From JAMXLO01 sp963812475 (GTDB lineage: Bacteria > Pseudomonadota > Alphaproteobacteria > Acetobacterales > Acetobacteraceae): 64,000 nucleotides of DNA. Below are positions 36,208-45,372 of this stretch, piece after piece (the stretch's first letter is position 1; the number at the start of each line of letters is the position of its first letter). The DNA lies in contig CAWEVI010000005.1 in the NCBI GenBank assembly GCA_963812475.1, positions 124,001-188,000 on the forward strand, given 5' to 3'. The notes beneath the pieces are model-generated. The model saw only the letters and a program-made list of their open reading frames with translations, ran no database searches and was not told the origin of the DNA. Both the position numbers and the translations under genes were made by a program.

Positions 36208-37332
36208 CTACTCCGCTGCCAACTTCTCCGCGTCCTTCGCCGCCTTCAGCGCCGCGGCCTTCGCCTCCACCAACTCCACGATGTGCTCCACCATATCGGC
36301 GCCGGCGATCGTGTGGTCCGTCTTCCCGGCCGCGTAGATCATGTGCCGCCCGTTGCCGCCGCCGGTCAGGCCGATATCGGTCATCAGCGCCTCGCCCGGG
36401 CCGTTCACCACGCAGCCGATGATCGACAGGGTGATCGGCGTCTCGATATGGGCCAGCCGATCCTCCAGCGTCCGCACCGTCTCGATCACGTTGAACCCCT
36501 GGCGCGCACAGGACGGACACGAGATCACCTTCACCCCGCGATGCCGGATGCCGAGCGTCTTCAGCAGGTCCCAGCCGACCCGCACCTCCTCCTCCGGTTC
36601 GTCGGACAGCGACACCCGCAGCGTGTCGCCGATCCCCGCCCATAGCAGCGAGCCTAGCCCCACCGCCGACTTCACCGTGCCCATCCGCCGCCCGCCCGCC
36701 TCGGTAATGCCGATATGCAGCGGGTGGTCGCACACCTCCGCAAGCTGCTGATACGCCGCCACCGCCAGGAACACGTCCGACGCCTTCACGCTGATCTTGA
36801 AGTCATGAAAATCATGCTGCTGGAGGATGTCGGCGTGATACAACGCACTCTCCACCAACGCCTCGGGGTTCGGTTCGCCGTATTTTTCCAGCAGGTGCTT
36901 CTCCAGCGAGCCCGCGTTCACCCCGATCCGCATCGAGCAACCGTGATCGCGGGCTGCCCTGACCACCTCCTTCACACGCTCCTGACTGCCGATGTTGCCT
37001 GGATTGATCCGCAGGCAGGCCGCCCCGCTGTCGGCGGCCTCGATCGCCCGCTTGTAGTGGAAATGGATGTCGGCGACGATCGGCACGTTGACCTCATGCA
37101 CGATATCCTTGAGCGCGATTGCGCTCTCCTGGTCGGGACAGGACACGCGGACGATGTCCACACCGGCGAGTTCTGCCCGCCTGATCTGCGCGATGGTGCC
37201 GGCCACGTCGGTGGTCAGCGTGTTGGTCATTGTCTGCACGGTGATCGGGGCGCCGTCACCCACCGGCACGCTGCCGACGTAAACGCGGCGCGACTTCCGC
37301 CGGGTGATCTCCTGGTACGGCCGATAGCTCAT
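36208..37332 (-). CDS. ispG: 4-hydroxy-3-methylbut-2-en-1-yl diphosphate synthase (flavodoxin)
   Basis: IspG makes HMBPP from MEcPP in the non-mevalonate isoprenoid pathway, using a [4Fe-4S] cluster. The 374-residue protein has the TIM-barrel part (VGDGAPITVQTMTNTLTTDV) and cluster ligands Cys272, Cys275 (ISCPSCARQGF) and Cys307 (IIGCVVNGPGE), with Glu314 close by. The length is that of the compact bacterial form. A RodZ-like gene lies 71 bases upstream on the same strand, as in the Escherichia coli rodZ-ispG-hisS order. It should be an essential gene. Confidence 0.97.
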   Translation of the reverse strand: MSYRPYQEITRRKSRRVYVGSVPVGDGAPITVQTMTNTLTTDVAGTIAQIRRAELAGVDIVRVSCPDQESAIALKDIVHEVNVPIVADIHFHYKRAIEAADSGAACLRINPGNIGSQERVKEVVRAARDHGCSMRIGVNAGSLEKHLLEKYGEPNPEALVESALYHADILQQHDFHDFKISVKASDVFLAVAAYQQLAEVCDHPLHIGITEAGGRRMGTVKSAVGLGSLLWAGIGDTLRVSLSDEPEEEVRVGWDLLKTLGIRHRGVKVISCPSCARQGFNVIETVRTLEDRLAHIETPITLSIIGCVVNGPGEALMTDIGLTGGGNGRHMIYAAGKTDHTIAGADMVEHIVELVEAKAAALKAAKDAEKLAAE

Positions 37333-37403
37333 GTGGTCGGTCTCCGTATGCTGCGACGCGGGACAACGCCCGGCCCTAGAATGGGGTGTCCTTGACCGCG
37401 CCG

Positions 37404-38333
37404 CTACTGGGTATTGGGCCGGACGCCCGATGGCGGTGTGCTCGCAGATGCCAGCCTGCCATCCTTGATCAGGTCGGGGTCCAGCGCGAGGTCGCGCCGT
37501 ACCACTCCGTTTCCGCCCAGCGAAGGGCTTCCCACGCCGTCCACCACCAGATCCGTGCCCCCCGCGTTGCCAGTCGTGAACAGCAGGTTCGGCCGCGCCG
37601 GGACGGCCCAGGTCTCGCCGGCGTGCAGGATGCGGCTCAGCAGGACGGGGCCGGCCTTATCGCGAACCAGGACCCATGCGTCGGCGTTCGCCCGCAGCAG
37701 GATGCGCGATTGATCGGATGGCGCCGGAAGCGGTGCAACCGGCGCGGCCGCCGCCGAACTGGGTGAGATCGACGGAGCCACGAGCGCGTCGGCCTGCTGC
37801 ACCACAGCGGGCTCGGTCGGCGTTGCGGCTGGTGGAACCTCCCGAGCCCGCGACGGGACCGCCCGATCGGCCAGCGACGCGAGGCGCATCGGGACCTGAA
37901 TGCTGGTCTCAGCCGGAAGCCTTCCCTCGCCCGAAAGACGGTACCAGCCGGCGTATGCACCGACCGCCAGCACCACGCCAAGCAATGCGACCGCTCCGGC
38001 CGGCACGCCACGCGCCGGCGCCGGCGCCGGAAAGGCGAGCCTCGTACCCCGGCTCACCGTCGCCGCCTCGGCCTTGAAACGACGCGCGACCTCATTGGGA
38101 TCAAGTCCAAGCGCGGCCGCGTAGGTCCTGACGAACCCGAGCGTGTAGGCATTGCCGGGCAGGTCGCCGATGCGGCCCTCCTCCAACGCTTCGAGATGGC
38201 GCAGAGCGATGCGCAATGCCGAGGCAATGGCCGGCAACGACCAGCCGATCCGCTCCCGCGCGGCACGCAGGTCCGCGCCCGCACGTGGCGCGGAGGATAG
38301 TGCGCCCCTTGGTTCGATAGCGGAATGCATCAT
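37404..38333 (-). CDS. RodZ-like helix-turn-helix membrane protein (DUF4115)
   Basis: RodZ links MreB to the cell envelope and helps set cell shape. The 309-residue protein starts with a Cro/C1-type HTH (LRAARERIGWSLPAIASALRI and LEALEEGRIGDLPGNAYTLGF, about 20-80). A single membrane helix follows at about 130-150 (GAVALLGVVLAVGAYAGWY), then a Pro/Ala-rich periplasmic linker. A C-terminal beta domain ends it (ANADAWVLVRDKAGPVLLSR, RPNLLFTTGNAG), the DUF4115 layout. Two ATGs in a row (38333, 38330) follow a GGAG; the second has better spacing. Its position before ispG supports RodZ, though the C-terminal part varies widely between groups. Confidence 0.88.
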   Translation of the reverse strand: MMHSAIEPRGALSSAPRAGADLRAARERIGWSLPAIASALRIALRHLEALEEGRIGDLPGNAYTLGFVRTYAAALGLDPNEVARRFKAEAATVSRGTRLAFPAPAPARGVPAGAVALLGVVLAVGAYAGWYRLSGEGRLPAETSIQVPMRLASLADRAVPSRAREVPPAATPTEPAVVQQADALVAPSISPSSAAAAPVAPLPAPSDQSRILLRANADAWVLVRDKAGPVLLSRILHAGETWAVPARPNLLFTTGNAGGTDLVVDGVGSPSLGGNGVVRRDLALDPDLIKDGRLASASTPPSGVRPNTQ

Positions 38334-38494
38334 GCTCCGGCTTTCCGCCAGTTCTGACCTGCGCTCCTGCAGCACGGTGGTCCTGTTCCCGCGAACTGGT
38401 TGACTTGCCTATGGCCGCTAGATTGCCTCTGTTCGACTGCACAGTCGAATCGTCATTGCAGGGTTCGTCGAAAATAAATCGTTATCTCAAAACG

Positions 38495-40738
38495 TTAAAA
38501 CGTTAATCCTTGTTCCCGCGCCCACACACTGATCGGTTCGCGGACACTGGCCGCCCCCGTCGCGTTGTTGCGGATCGCCGCCAGCACCGGGCGGAATGCG
38601 GCGAGGTCGAGTTCCGCCAGCAATGCCTTCACCGGCAAAATTCCGGACGCCGACATCGACAGCGTGCCAAAGCCCAGACCCACCAGTGCCATCGCCTCCA
38701 ACGGCCGCGACGCCGCCTCACCGCACAGCGACACGGGCACGCCGGCGCCGCCCTTGGCCGCGCGAGCCGCCTTCAGCAGATGCTCCAGCAGGCGCAGCAC
38801 GGGTTGCGACAGCAGGTCGTAGCGGCTGAACAGCGCCGGCGTGCCGCGATCCGCGGCGAACAGAAACTGCAGCAGATCGTTCGACCCGACCGAGACGAAG
38901 TCGACCTCGCGCAACAATTCATCCAGTTGCCACATCAGCGCCGGCACTTCGAGCATGGTGCCGATCGACAGCCGCTCCGGTGACGGGCGCACCCGCCGCG
39001 CCTCCGCCAGCAGCAAGGCACGCGCCGCACGGAACTCCGCCACCGTAGCGACCATCGGAAACATCACGGAAAGCGGCCGTCCGCCGGCGGCCAGCAGCAG
39101 CGCGCGCAACTGGCGGCGCAGCAGCGCTGGCCGGTCTAGGCCGATGCGGAGCGAGCGCCAGCCCATCGCCGGGTTCTCCTCCTCCGGCGCGTCGCCCGGC
39201 AGCAGCTTGTCGGCGCCAAGGTCGAGGGTGCGGAACAGCACCGGCCGCCCGGCAGCGGCATCCAGCACCCGCGCGTAGCCAGCGGCCTGCTCGGCCACAT
39301 CGGCGATGGCACCACGCGCCAGCATCGCGATCTCGGTCCGATAGAGGCCGATGCCTTCGGCGCCGGTGGTGTCGAGCTGCGCAACCTCCATTTGCAGGCC
39401 GACATTCAGCATCAGGCTCACCCTGGTACCGTCAGCAGTCGCCGCCGGCCGGTCGCGCAGTGCCGCCCATCCCGCCTCGCGGGCGCTTCTTGCCGCCAAC
39501 GCTCTGACATAGGTCGCCTTGACCTCGACTTCGGGGCGCAGCATGAGCTGGCCCTCGCCGGCGTCCACCACCGCCTCGTCGCCGAATTCCGCCGCATCCA
39601 GAGCGCCACGCGTACCGCCCACCGCCGGCAACCCGAGTGCCCGTGCCAGGATGGCCGCATGACCCGCGGGACTGGCTTCCTCGATCGCCAACCCGACGAT
39701 GCCGGCGGCATGCCAGTCGAGCAGCTCGGCCGGCCCCAACCGGCGGGCGAGCAGGATCGCGCCTGGTGGGATGGTCGGGCGCGGAGCATCGCCGGCAAGA
39801 GCCGCCAGAAGCCGACCCGCGAGATCCTCGAGGTCGGCCAGCCGCTCGCGCAGATAGGGATCGGTGATGCGGCGCATGCGGTCATGCAGCTCGCCAGCAA
39901 CCCGCTGCACCGCAGCGTCGGCTGAAAGCCCACCGCGGATCACCTCGGATACGCGCTTCAACCAGCCGGCGTCGGCGGCCACCAGGCGATAGGCATCGAG
40001 CACCTCGCGCGATGCCGATCCGTCCGCACCGGACACAAATTCGTCCGGAACGCCGGCGATCAGCTCGTCAAGGCCCTTCTGCATCCGGTGCGCTGCGTCG
40101 TGCAATCGCGCCAGCTCCACTTCCGGGTTGTCGGCCAACAGACGGAACGGGCGCCGATGGCTGCCATGCATCACCACCGGGCCGATGGCGATCCCGGCGA
40201 CCAGCGTGGTGCCGGCAAAAACACGCGGCACCGTGGCGCCGACGCCTTCCTGCGACCCGTCGGAGGCTCCGCTTGCCGCCAGCACTTCGGCCAGCAGCAT
40301 CGCCACGGTTTCCAGTTCCTCCACTTCGTCCGCGGCATAACGTCGCGGATTGCGGTTCTGCACGTCCACCACGCCGAGTGTTCGCCCGGCGCGACGCACC
40401 GGCACCGCCAACATGGATGCGAACGGCTCCTCATCGGTCTCCGGCCGGTAGGCAAAGGCTGGATGGTTCTGCGCGTCCGGCAGGTTCATCACCTGCGCCG
40501 TGGCGGCACACAGACCCACAATGCCCTCGCCGACCCGCAATCGTGTGCGACCGATGGCCTGCGGATTGAGACCCTGGGTCGCCACGAGTTCCAGGATTTC
40601 ACCTGGGCGCGTGGCGTATACCGAGCAAACCTCGCTCACCAATTCAGCGGCTACCAGCCTGACAAGGTCCGGCAACGGCGCGGAACCGTGTGCCATCATC
40701 TCGCGCAGTCTGGACAGGAGGCGGCGTGGGCCGACCAT
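38495..40738 (-). CDS. ptsP: Phosphoenolpyruvate-protein phosphotransferase PtsP (EI-Ntr)
   Basis: EI-Ntr takes phosphate from PEP and passes it to NPr in the nitrogen-related PTS. The 747-residue protein has an N-terminal GAF domain (about 20-165, VCSVYATRPGEILELVATQG). The PEP-utiliser domains follow, with the phosphohistidine in SPAGHAAILARALGLPAVGG. A TIM barrel includes GIGLYRTEIAML, FRTLDLGADK, VSVGSNDLLQFLFAADR and the C-terminal SLCGEAASRP with the catalytic cysteine. Its start lies 6 bases from the stop of the nitronate monooxygenase gene and next to lysC, the usual alphaproteobacterial lysC-ptsP neighbourhood. Confidence 0.96.
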   Translation of the reverse strand: MVGPRRLLSRLREMMAHGSAPLPDLVRLVAAELVSEVCSVYATRPGEILELVATQGLNPQAIGRTRLRVGEGIVGLCAATAQVMNLPDAQNHPAFAYRPETDEEPFASMLAVPVRRAGRTLGVVDVQNRNPRRYAADEVEELETVAMLLAEVLAASGASDGSQEGVGATVPRVFAGTTLVAGIAIGPVVMHGSHRRPFRLLADNPEVELARLHDAAHRMQKGLDELIAGVPDEFVSGADGSASREVLDAYRLVAADAGWLKRVSEVIRGGLSADAAVQRVAGELHDRMRRITDPYLRERLADLEDLAGRLLAALAGDAPRPTIPPGAILLARRLGPAELLDWHAAGIVGLAIEEASPAGHAAILARALGLPAVGGTRGALDAAEFGDEAVVDAGEGQLMLRPEVEVKATYVRALAARSAREAGWAALRDRPAATADGTRVSLMLNVGLQMEVAQLDTTGAEGIGLYRTEIAMLARGAIADVAEQAAGYARVLDAAAGRPVLFRTLDLGADKLLPGDAPEEENPAMGWRSLRIGLDRPALLRRQLRALLLAAGGRPLSVMFPMVATVAEFRAARALLLAEARRVRPSPERLSIGTMLEVPALMWQLDELLREVDFVSVGSNDLLQFLFAADRGTPALFSRYDLLSQPVLRLLEHLLKAARAAKGGAGVPVSLCGEAASRPLEAMALVGLGFGTLSMSASGILPVKALLAELDLAAFRPVLAAIRNNATGAASVREPISVWAREQGLTF

Positions 40739-40743
40739 GCAGG

Positions 40744-41799
40744 CTATGCGGCCCGGTGACGCGCAGCCAGGGCCGCGACAGCCTGTGCGACCAGTTCGGC
40801 GATGATGTCCGCCGTGGGCTGCTCTGACGCTACCATGCCGACCGATTGGCCGGCCATGACCGAGCCATTCTCCACGTCGCCATCGATTGCGGCCCGCCGC
40901 AGCGCACCGGCCCAGAAATGCTCGATGGCAAGCTGGGCCGCCTCCTTGGTCATCTCGCCGGCCTGAAAGCGATCGCGGGTCTCGGCCTGGAAGCGCAGGA
41001 ACCGCTTGACCCCTTCGTTGACCAGCCCACGGACCGGTATCACCGGAAACCGCTCGTCCAGCTGAATGGACGGCAGCGCATCACGGGCCGCGGCGCGAAT
41101 GAAGGCCTGCTTGAACCTCGGATGGGCGACCAACTCGGTGGCGGCGGCGAAGCGCGTGCCAAGCTGCGCACCCGAAGCACCCATTTGCAGAAGTGCCAGG
41201 ATCGCCTCACCGTGCCCCAGCCCGCCGGCAACAAACACCGGCACCTCGTGGATATGTGGCAGGATCTCCTGCGCGAGCACCATCAGCGACACCGGCCCGA
41301 TATGGCCGCCGGCCTCGGATCCCTCGATCACCAGCGCATCGGCGCCCGAGCGGATCAGCCGCTTTGCCAGGACCAGGGCCGGGGTGAACGCGATCAGTCT
41401 CGCCCCGCCATCCTTCACGGCGCGCACCGCGGCCCCTGGCGGAATACCGCCGGCGAGCACGATGTGACCCACCCGAGCCTCCAGGCACACGCGGATCAGG
41501 TCGTCGAGCTGAGGGTGCAACGTGATCAGGTTCACGCCGAACGGCCTGTCGGTCAGCGCCACGGTACCCGCGATCTCAGCGGCGAGCAGGTCCGGGCCCA
41601 TGGAGCCGCAAGCGATCACGCCGAAGCCGCCGGCGTTCGAGATGGCGGCGACCAGGTGCCGCTCGCTCACCCAGCTCATCGCCCCACCCATGACGGCAAC
41701 AGGGCAGCCGAGGAACGCCGTGCCGCGCGACCATAGCCGGTCCAGTTCCGCCCGCGCGGCAGTTACGGCGACATCCGGGGTGGCAACGTCAGGCGGCAT
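40744..41799 (-). CDS. Nitronate monooxygenase family flavoprotein
   Basis: The 351-residue FMN TIM-barrel protein is of the 2-nitropropane dioxygenase type. It oxidises alkyl nitronates such as propionate 3-nitronate. Features include PVAVMGGAMSWVSERHLVAAI with SNAGGFGVIA, IVEGSEAGGHIG-like (VIEGSEAGGHIGPVSL), VFVAGGLGHGEAILALLQMGASGAQLGTRF-type FMN loop, and SVMAGQSVGM at the C-terminus. The start at 41799 overlaps the end of lysC by 11 bases; a longer frame to 41835 lies fully within lysC. Such an insert between lysC and ptsP is unusual, and a role in amino-acid metabolism is not implied by its family. Confidence 0.88.
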   Translation of the reverse strand: MPPDVATPDVAVTAARAELDRLWSRGTAFLGCPVAVMGGAMSWVSERHLVAAISNAGGFGVIACGSMGPDLLAAEIAGTVALTDRPFGVNLITLHPQLDDLIRVCLEARVGHIVLAGGIPPGAAVRAVKDGGARLIAFTPALVLAKRLIRSGADALVIEGSEAGGHIGPVSLMVLAQEILPHIHEVPVFVAGGLGHGEAILALLQMGASGAQLGTRFAAATELVAHPRFKQAFIRAAARDALPSIQLDERFPVIPVRGLVNEGVKRFLRFQAETRDRFQAGEMTKEAAQLAIEHFWAGALRRAAIDGDVENGSVMAGQSVGMVASEQPTADIIAELVAQAVAALAARHRAA

Positions 41800-43006
41800 C
41801 GAGGCCGTAGGCGGTATGCAGCGCGCGCACAGCAAGCTCGGTGTATTCCGCGGCGATCAGCACGCTGACCTTGATTTCGCTCGTCGAGATCACCTGGATA
41901 TTGATCGCCTTGTCCGCCAGCGCGCGAAACATCGTGTTGGCGACACCGGCGTGGCTTCGCATACCGACGCCGACCACGCTGATCTTCGCCACGTCCGGGT
42001 CGGCCAGTACCTCGCTGAAGCCGATCAGCGCCCGTGCGTCAGCCAGTGTCGCCTGCGCCCGCGGCAGATCGGCCTTGCCGACGGTGAAGGTCATGTCGGT
42101 CGTGCCATCGGCCGAGATGTTCTGCACGATCATGTCCACGTTGACAGAGTGATCCGCCAGCGCGCCGAACACCGCGGCCGCGATCCCCGGCCGGTCGGGC
42201 ACCCGCCGCAGGGTGATCTTTGCGTCGTCACGCGAATAGGCGATGCCCGACACATTCTGCTTTTCCAAGATCTCGTCCTCATCCACGACCAGCGTGCCAG
42301 GCACGTCCTGGAAGCTCGATAATACCTGAACTCTGACCCGCTCGTTCATCGCCAGCGCGACGCTGCGCGTCTGCAGCACCTTGGCCCCGACCGAAGCCAG
42401 CTCCAGCATTTCCTCGTAGCTGATGCGGGCTAGTTTTTTCGCTCTCGGCACGATGCGTGGATCGGTCGTGTAAACGCCGTCCACGTCCGTGAAGATGTCG
42501 CAGCGATCGGCGCGCAGCGCGGCGGCCAGCGCCACAGCCGAGGTATCCGAGCCGCCACGCCCGAGCGTGGTGATGCGGTTGTCGGTTCCGAGGCCCTGGA
42601 AGCCGGCGACCACGGCAACCTGACCGAACTGCATCCGGCGGATCAGCTCCGCTCCGTCGGCGCCGGTGATGCGCGCCTTGCCATGCGCGTTGTCGGTGAG
42701 GATCGGGATCTGCCAGCCCTGCCACGAGCGTGCCTCGACGCCGATCTCCTGCAACGCGATCGCCAGCAGGCCGGTGGTGACCTGCTCCCCGGTGGCCACC
42801 ACGGCGTCATACTCACGCGCATCGTGCAGCGGCGACAGCCCCTGGCACCAGGCGACGAGCTGGTTGGTGACCCCTGCCATGGCCGAAACCACGACCGCGA
42901 CCTGATTGCCCGCCTCGACCTCGCGTTTCACGCGCACCGCCACGTTGCGGATGCAGTCGAGGTCGGCAACCGAGGTGCCGCCAAATTTCATCACGATGCG
43001 GGGCAT
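41789..43006 (-). CDS. lysC: Aspartate kinase
   Basis: Aspartokinase phosphorylates aspartate, the first step to lysine, threonine and methionine. The 405-residue protein starts MPRIVMKFGGTSVAD, the kinase signature, with FTDVDGVYTTDPRIVP in the catalytic domain. Two ACT domains follow at about 265-405 (FGALADHSVNVDMIVQNI and FRALADKAINIQVISTSEIKVSVL), the sites of feedback control by lysine/threonine. Length fits the monofunctional class. It is divergent from ubiG and leads the lysC-NMO-ptsP row. Confidence 0.97.
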   Translation of the reverse strand: MPRIVMKFGGTSVADLDCIRNVAVRVKREVEAGNQVAVVVSAMAGVTNQLVAWCQGLSPLHDAREYDAVVATGEQVTTGLLAIALQEIGVEARSWQGWQIPILTDNAHGKARITGADGAELIRRMQFGQVAVVAGFQGLGTDNRITTLGRGGSDTSAVALAAALRADRCDIFTDVDGVYTTDPRIVPRAKKLARISYEEMLELASVGAKVLQTRSVALAMNERVRVQVLSSFQDVPGTLVVDEDEILEKQNVSGIAYSRDDAKITLRRVPDRPGIAAAVFGALADHSVNVDMIVQNISADGTTDMTFTVGKADLPRAQATLADARALIGFSEVLADPDVAKISVVGVGMRSHAGVANTMFRALADKAINIQVISTSEIKVSVLIAAEYTELAVRALHTAYGLDAA

Positions 43007-43075
43007 TTTCAGTGGTCAGTGGTCAGTTGCTGCCAGGTAGGGCAGACATACTGGCGCGGGACAGGAGGGGCAACC

Positions 43076-43789
43076 ATGGATCCGCGTGCAGCGGTGTCAG
43101 CCGACGAGGTGGCTCGGTTCAACGCTCTGGCGGCTGAATGGTGGGATCCCGACGGGCCGATGCGCCCGCTGCACCGGATGAACCCGGCGCGGATCGGCTG
43201 GATCACCGAGCGGATCGCGCGGAAATATCCTGCCGCGGCGGGCCTTCGCGTGCTGGATGTCGGCTGCGGGGCGGGCTTGGCGGCGGAAGCTCTGGCCCGT
43301 CGCGGCTTCGATGTGCTCGGGCTGGACGCAGCCGGCGAGGCGATCGATGCGGCTCGCGCGCATGCGGCAGGCCGGGACCTGCCGGTTGCCTACCGCGCGG
43401 GCGTCGCCGAGGACCTTTTGGCCGAAAGGCTGCGCTTTCCTGTCGTCACGGCGCTCGAGGTGATCGAGCATGTGCCCGATCCATTCGGCTTTATCGCAAC
43501 CCTTGCCGGATTGGTGGAGCCTGGGGGATCGCTGTTCCTCTCCACCCTCAATCGCACGCCGCAGTCGTTCCTGGCGGCCAAGGTCGGCGCGGAGTATCTG
43601 CTGCGCTGGCTGCCGGTGGGAACGCATGACTGGCGCAAATTCGTCACCCCCGGCGAGGTTGGCGGGATGCTGCGGCGGGCGGGATTGCGGGTGGCGGACA
43701 TGGCCGGACTTGTGCCGGACCCGCTCACCGGCCAGTGGCGGACCAGCCGAACGCTGGCGGTCAACTACATCCTGGCGGCAGACAATTAG
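43076..43789 (+). CDS. ubiG: Ubiquinone biosynthesis O-methyltransferase
   Basis: UbiG performs both O-methylations in ubiquinone synthesis. The 237-residue protein starts AVSADEVARFNALAAEWWDPDGPMRPLHRMNPARIGWI, typed here in part (FNALAAEWWDPDGPMRPLH). The SAM-binding motif VLDVGCGAGLAAEALARRG follows, then the UbiG-specific FLSTLNRTPQSFL and LPVGTHDWRKFVTPGE. ATG 43076 has a very strong AGGAGGGG ribosome binding site at 43063-43070. It lies 69 bases from the divergent lysC, as in many alphaproteobacteria. Confidence 0.96.
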   Translation: MDPRAAVSADEVARFNALAAEWWDPDGPMRPLHRMNPARIGWITERIARKYPAAAGLRVLDVGCGAGLAAEALARRGFDVLGLDAAGEAIDAARAHAAGRDLPVAYRAGVAEDLLAERLRFPVVTALEVIEHVPDPFGFIATLAGLVEPGGSLFLSTLNRTPQSFLAAKVGAEYLLRWLPVGTHDWRKFVTPGEVGGMLRRAGLRVADMAGLVPDPLTGQWRTSRTLAVNYILAADN

Positions 43790-43841
43790 GACCTGAAGCG
43801 AAATAAGCGAATCATCTGACCGGCGGATCGCGATCCAGGTT

Positions 43842-43902
43842 GTCATCCCCGCGAAAGCGGGGACCCAGGCCGCAACTGGGTCCCCGCTTTCGCGGGGATG
43901 AC
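43842..43902. repeat. Perfect 27-bp intergenic palindrome (REP-like)
   Basis: Left arm 43842-43868 starts GTCATCCCCGCGAAAGCGGG and right arm 43876-43902 is its exact reverse complement around a 7-base loop (GCCGCAA). The core CCCCGCGAAAGCGGGG is itself a small palindrome common in alphaproteobacterial intergenic repeats. It lies between the convergent ubiG and P450 genes and may end transcription from both sides, though there is no T-run. Confidence 0.92.
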
Positions 43903-43960
43903 GACAGAGGGACCAAGATCACCGTCGAACAAAGCACTCATTTCACACTGGCAGACAAAA

Positions 43961-45220
43961 TCACGCCGCAGGTATGCGCACCGGCAGTGTGACAATTCCG
44001 CGCAGGATGTTGGAGTACATCCGCTTCGGCTCGCCCACGACCTCGATCATCGGGAAGCGCCTTAAAATCTCCTCCCAGAGAATGGTGAGCTGCATTTCCG
44101 CCAGGCGGTTGCCGACGCAGCGATGAATGCCGAAGCCGAACGACAGATGCTGGCGCGGTCTTGCCCGATCGATGATGAACTCGTTTGCCCTCTCGATCAT
44201 CTCCTCGTCTCGATTGCCGGATATATACCACATCGCAACCTTGTCGCCCTTGCGAATCCGCTTGCCGCCAAGCGCCGCATCTTCCAGTGCGGTGCGCCGC
44301 ATGTGCATCACCGGGGTCTGCCAGCGGATGATTTCCGGCACCAGGCTGGAAATCAGATCGGGATTGGCAATCAGCTTGGCATACTGGTCCGGATACCGGT
44401 TGAGCGCCCACAACCCGCCCGACATCGAATTCCGCGTCGTGTCGTTGCCGCCGACCAGCAGCAACAGCATATTGCCCATGAATTCATGCGGGCGCGAAGG
44501 CAGATCGCGGGTCGCCTCGCCATGCGCCAGCATCGAGATCAGATCGGGCCGAGGCGCCTGTGTGGCGCGCTCGTGCCAGAGTGCGGTGAAGTACTCCAGC
44601 GCAGTCTGCAGCACCGCATCGCGCTTTGCCTCCGAGTCGATCTCGGTGCCGGCGCGCGTGTTCACCGTCGCGACATTCGACCACCAGGTCAGTGTCCGCC
44701 GCTCCTCGAATGGAAAGTCGAACAGCGTGGCAAGCATCTGCGTGGTCAGTTCGATCGACACGCGATCCACCCAGTCGAACGTCTCGTTGCGCGGCAGCCC
44801 ATCGAGCACGCGGCCCGTGCGCTCGCGCATCGTCGCGGACAGACGCCGCAGATTGATCGGCGCGACAATGGGCGACACGACCTTGCGCTGCTCGTCGTGC
44901 TTCGGCTGGTCCATCGAGATGAAGCTCGGGCGGCGATAATCCATCGGCACGTCGCGCAGCACGATGCCGCCGAACATGGCGTCCGAGGAATAGATGCGCT
45001 GGCTGGTGTCCACCTGCATGATGTCCCGATACTTGGTCACCGACCAGTACGAGCCATACATGCCGTCCTCGCACCAATGCACCGGATCCTCCCGGCGCAG
45101 GCGCTCGAAATAGGGTTCCCAGATGTCATCCTGGTACAGTCTTGGCTGGCTCACGTCGATCCGCTCGAGCGGCGTCGAATAGGCGTCTTCGCGCGGATCG
45201 ACATTCACAGGAGCATTCAT
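43961..45220 (-). CDS. Cytochrome P450, CYP153-like
   Basis: The 419-residue soluble P450 has the oxygen-binding I-helix VGGNDTTRNSMSGG (257-266), the ExxR pair E296/R299 (EIIRWQTP) and the heme loop FGFGIHRCVGNRLAE with the ligand Cys368. Segments such as ELTTQMLATLFDFPFEERR and GNRDEEMIERANEFIIDR closely match CYP153, which hydroxylates the terminal carbon of medium-chain alkanes and fatty compounds. The subfamily is assigned from remembered sequence similarity. CYP153 enzymes usually sit beside a [2Fe-2S] ferredoxin and reductase; neither is next to this gene. It is divergent from a class II aldolase gene. Confidence 0.92.
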   Translation of the reverse strand: MNAPVNVDPREDAYSTPLERIDVSQPRLYQDDIWEPYFERLRREDPVHWCEDGMYGSYWSVTKYRDIMQVDTSQRIYSSDAMFGGIVLRDVPMDYRRPSFISMDQPKHDEQRKVVSPIVAPINLRRLSATMRERTGRVLDGLPRNETFDWVDRVSIELTTQMLATLFDFPFEERRTLTWWSNVATVNTRAGTEIDSEAKRDAVLQTALEYFTALWHERATQAPRPDLISMLAHGEATRDLPSRPHEFMGNMLLLLVGGNDTTRNSMSGGLWALNRYPDQYAKLIANPDLISSLVPEIIRWQTPVMHMRRTALEDAALGGKRIRKGDKVAMWYISGNRDEEMIERANEFIIDRARPRQHLSFGFGIHRCVGNRLAEMQLTILWEEILRRFPMIEVVGEPKRMYSNILRGIVTLPVRIPAA

Positions 45221-45372
45221 CGAGTTTCATCCCTGATGGCGGGCTCTGATATTTTCTCCAGCCTGGACCGCGCAGAGCATATATGTCCAGCGTACGGCTA
45301 TGCGGTGATGGTTCTCCCCATCGGACGCCGAATTTGCACACCGGCGCGGCCACGCGCTACACGACCGCCAGA

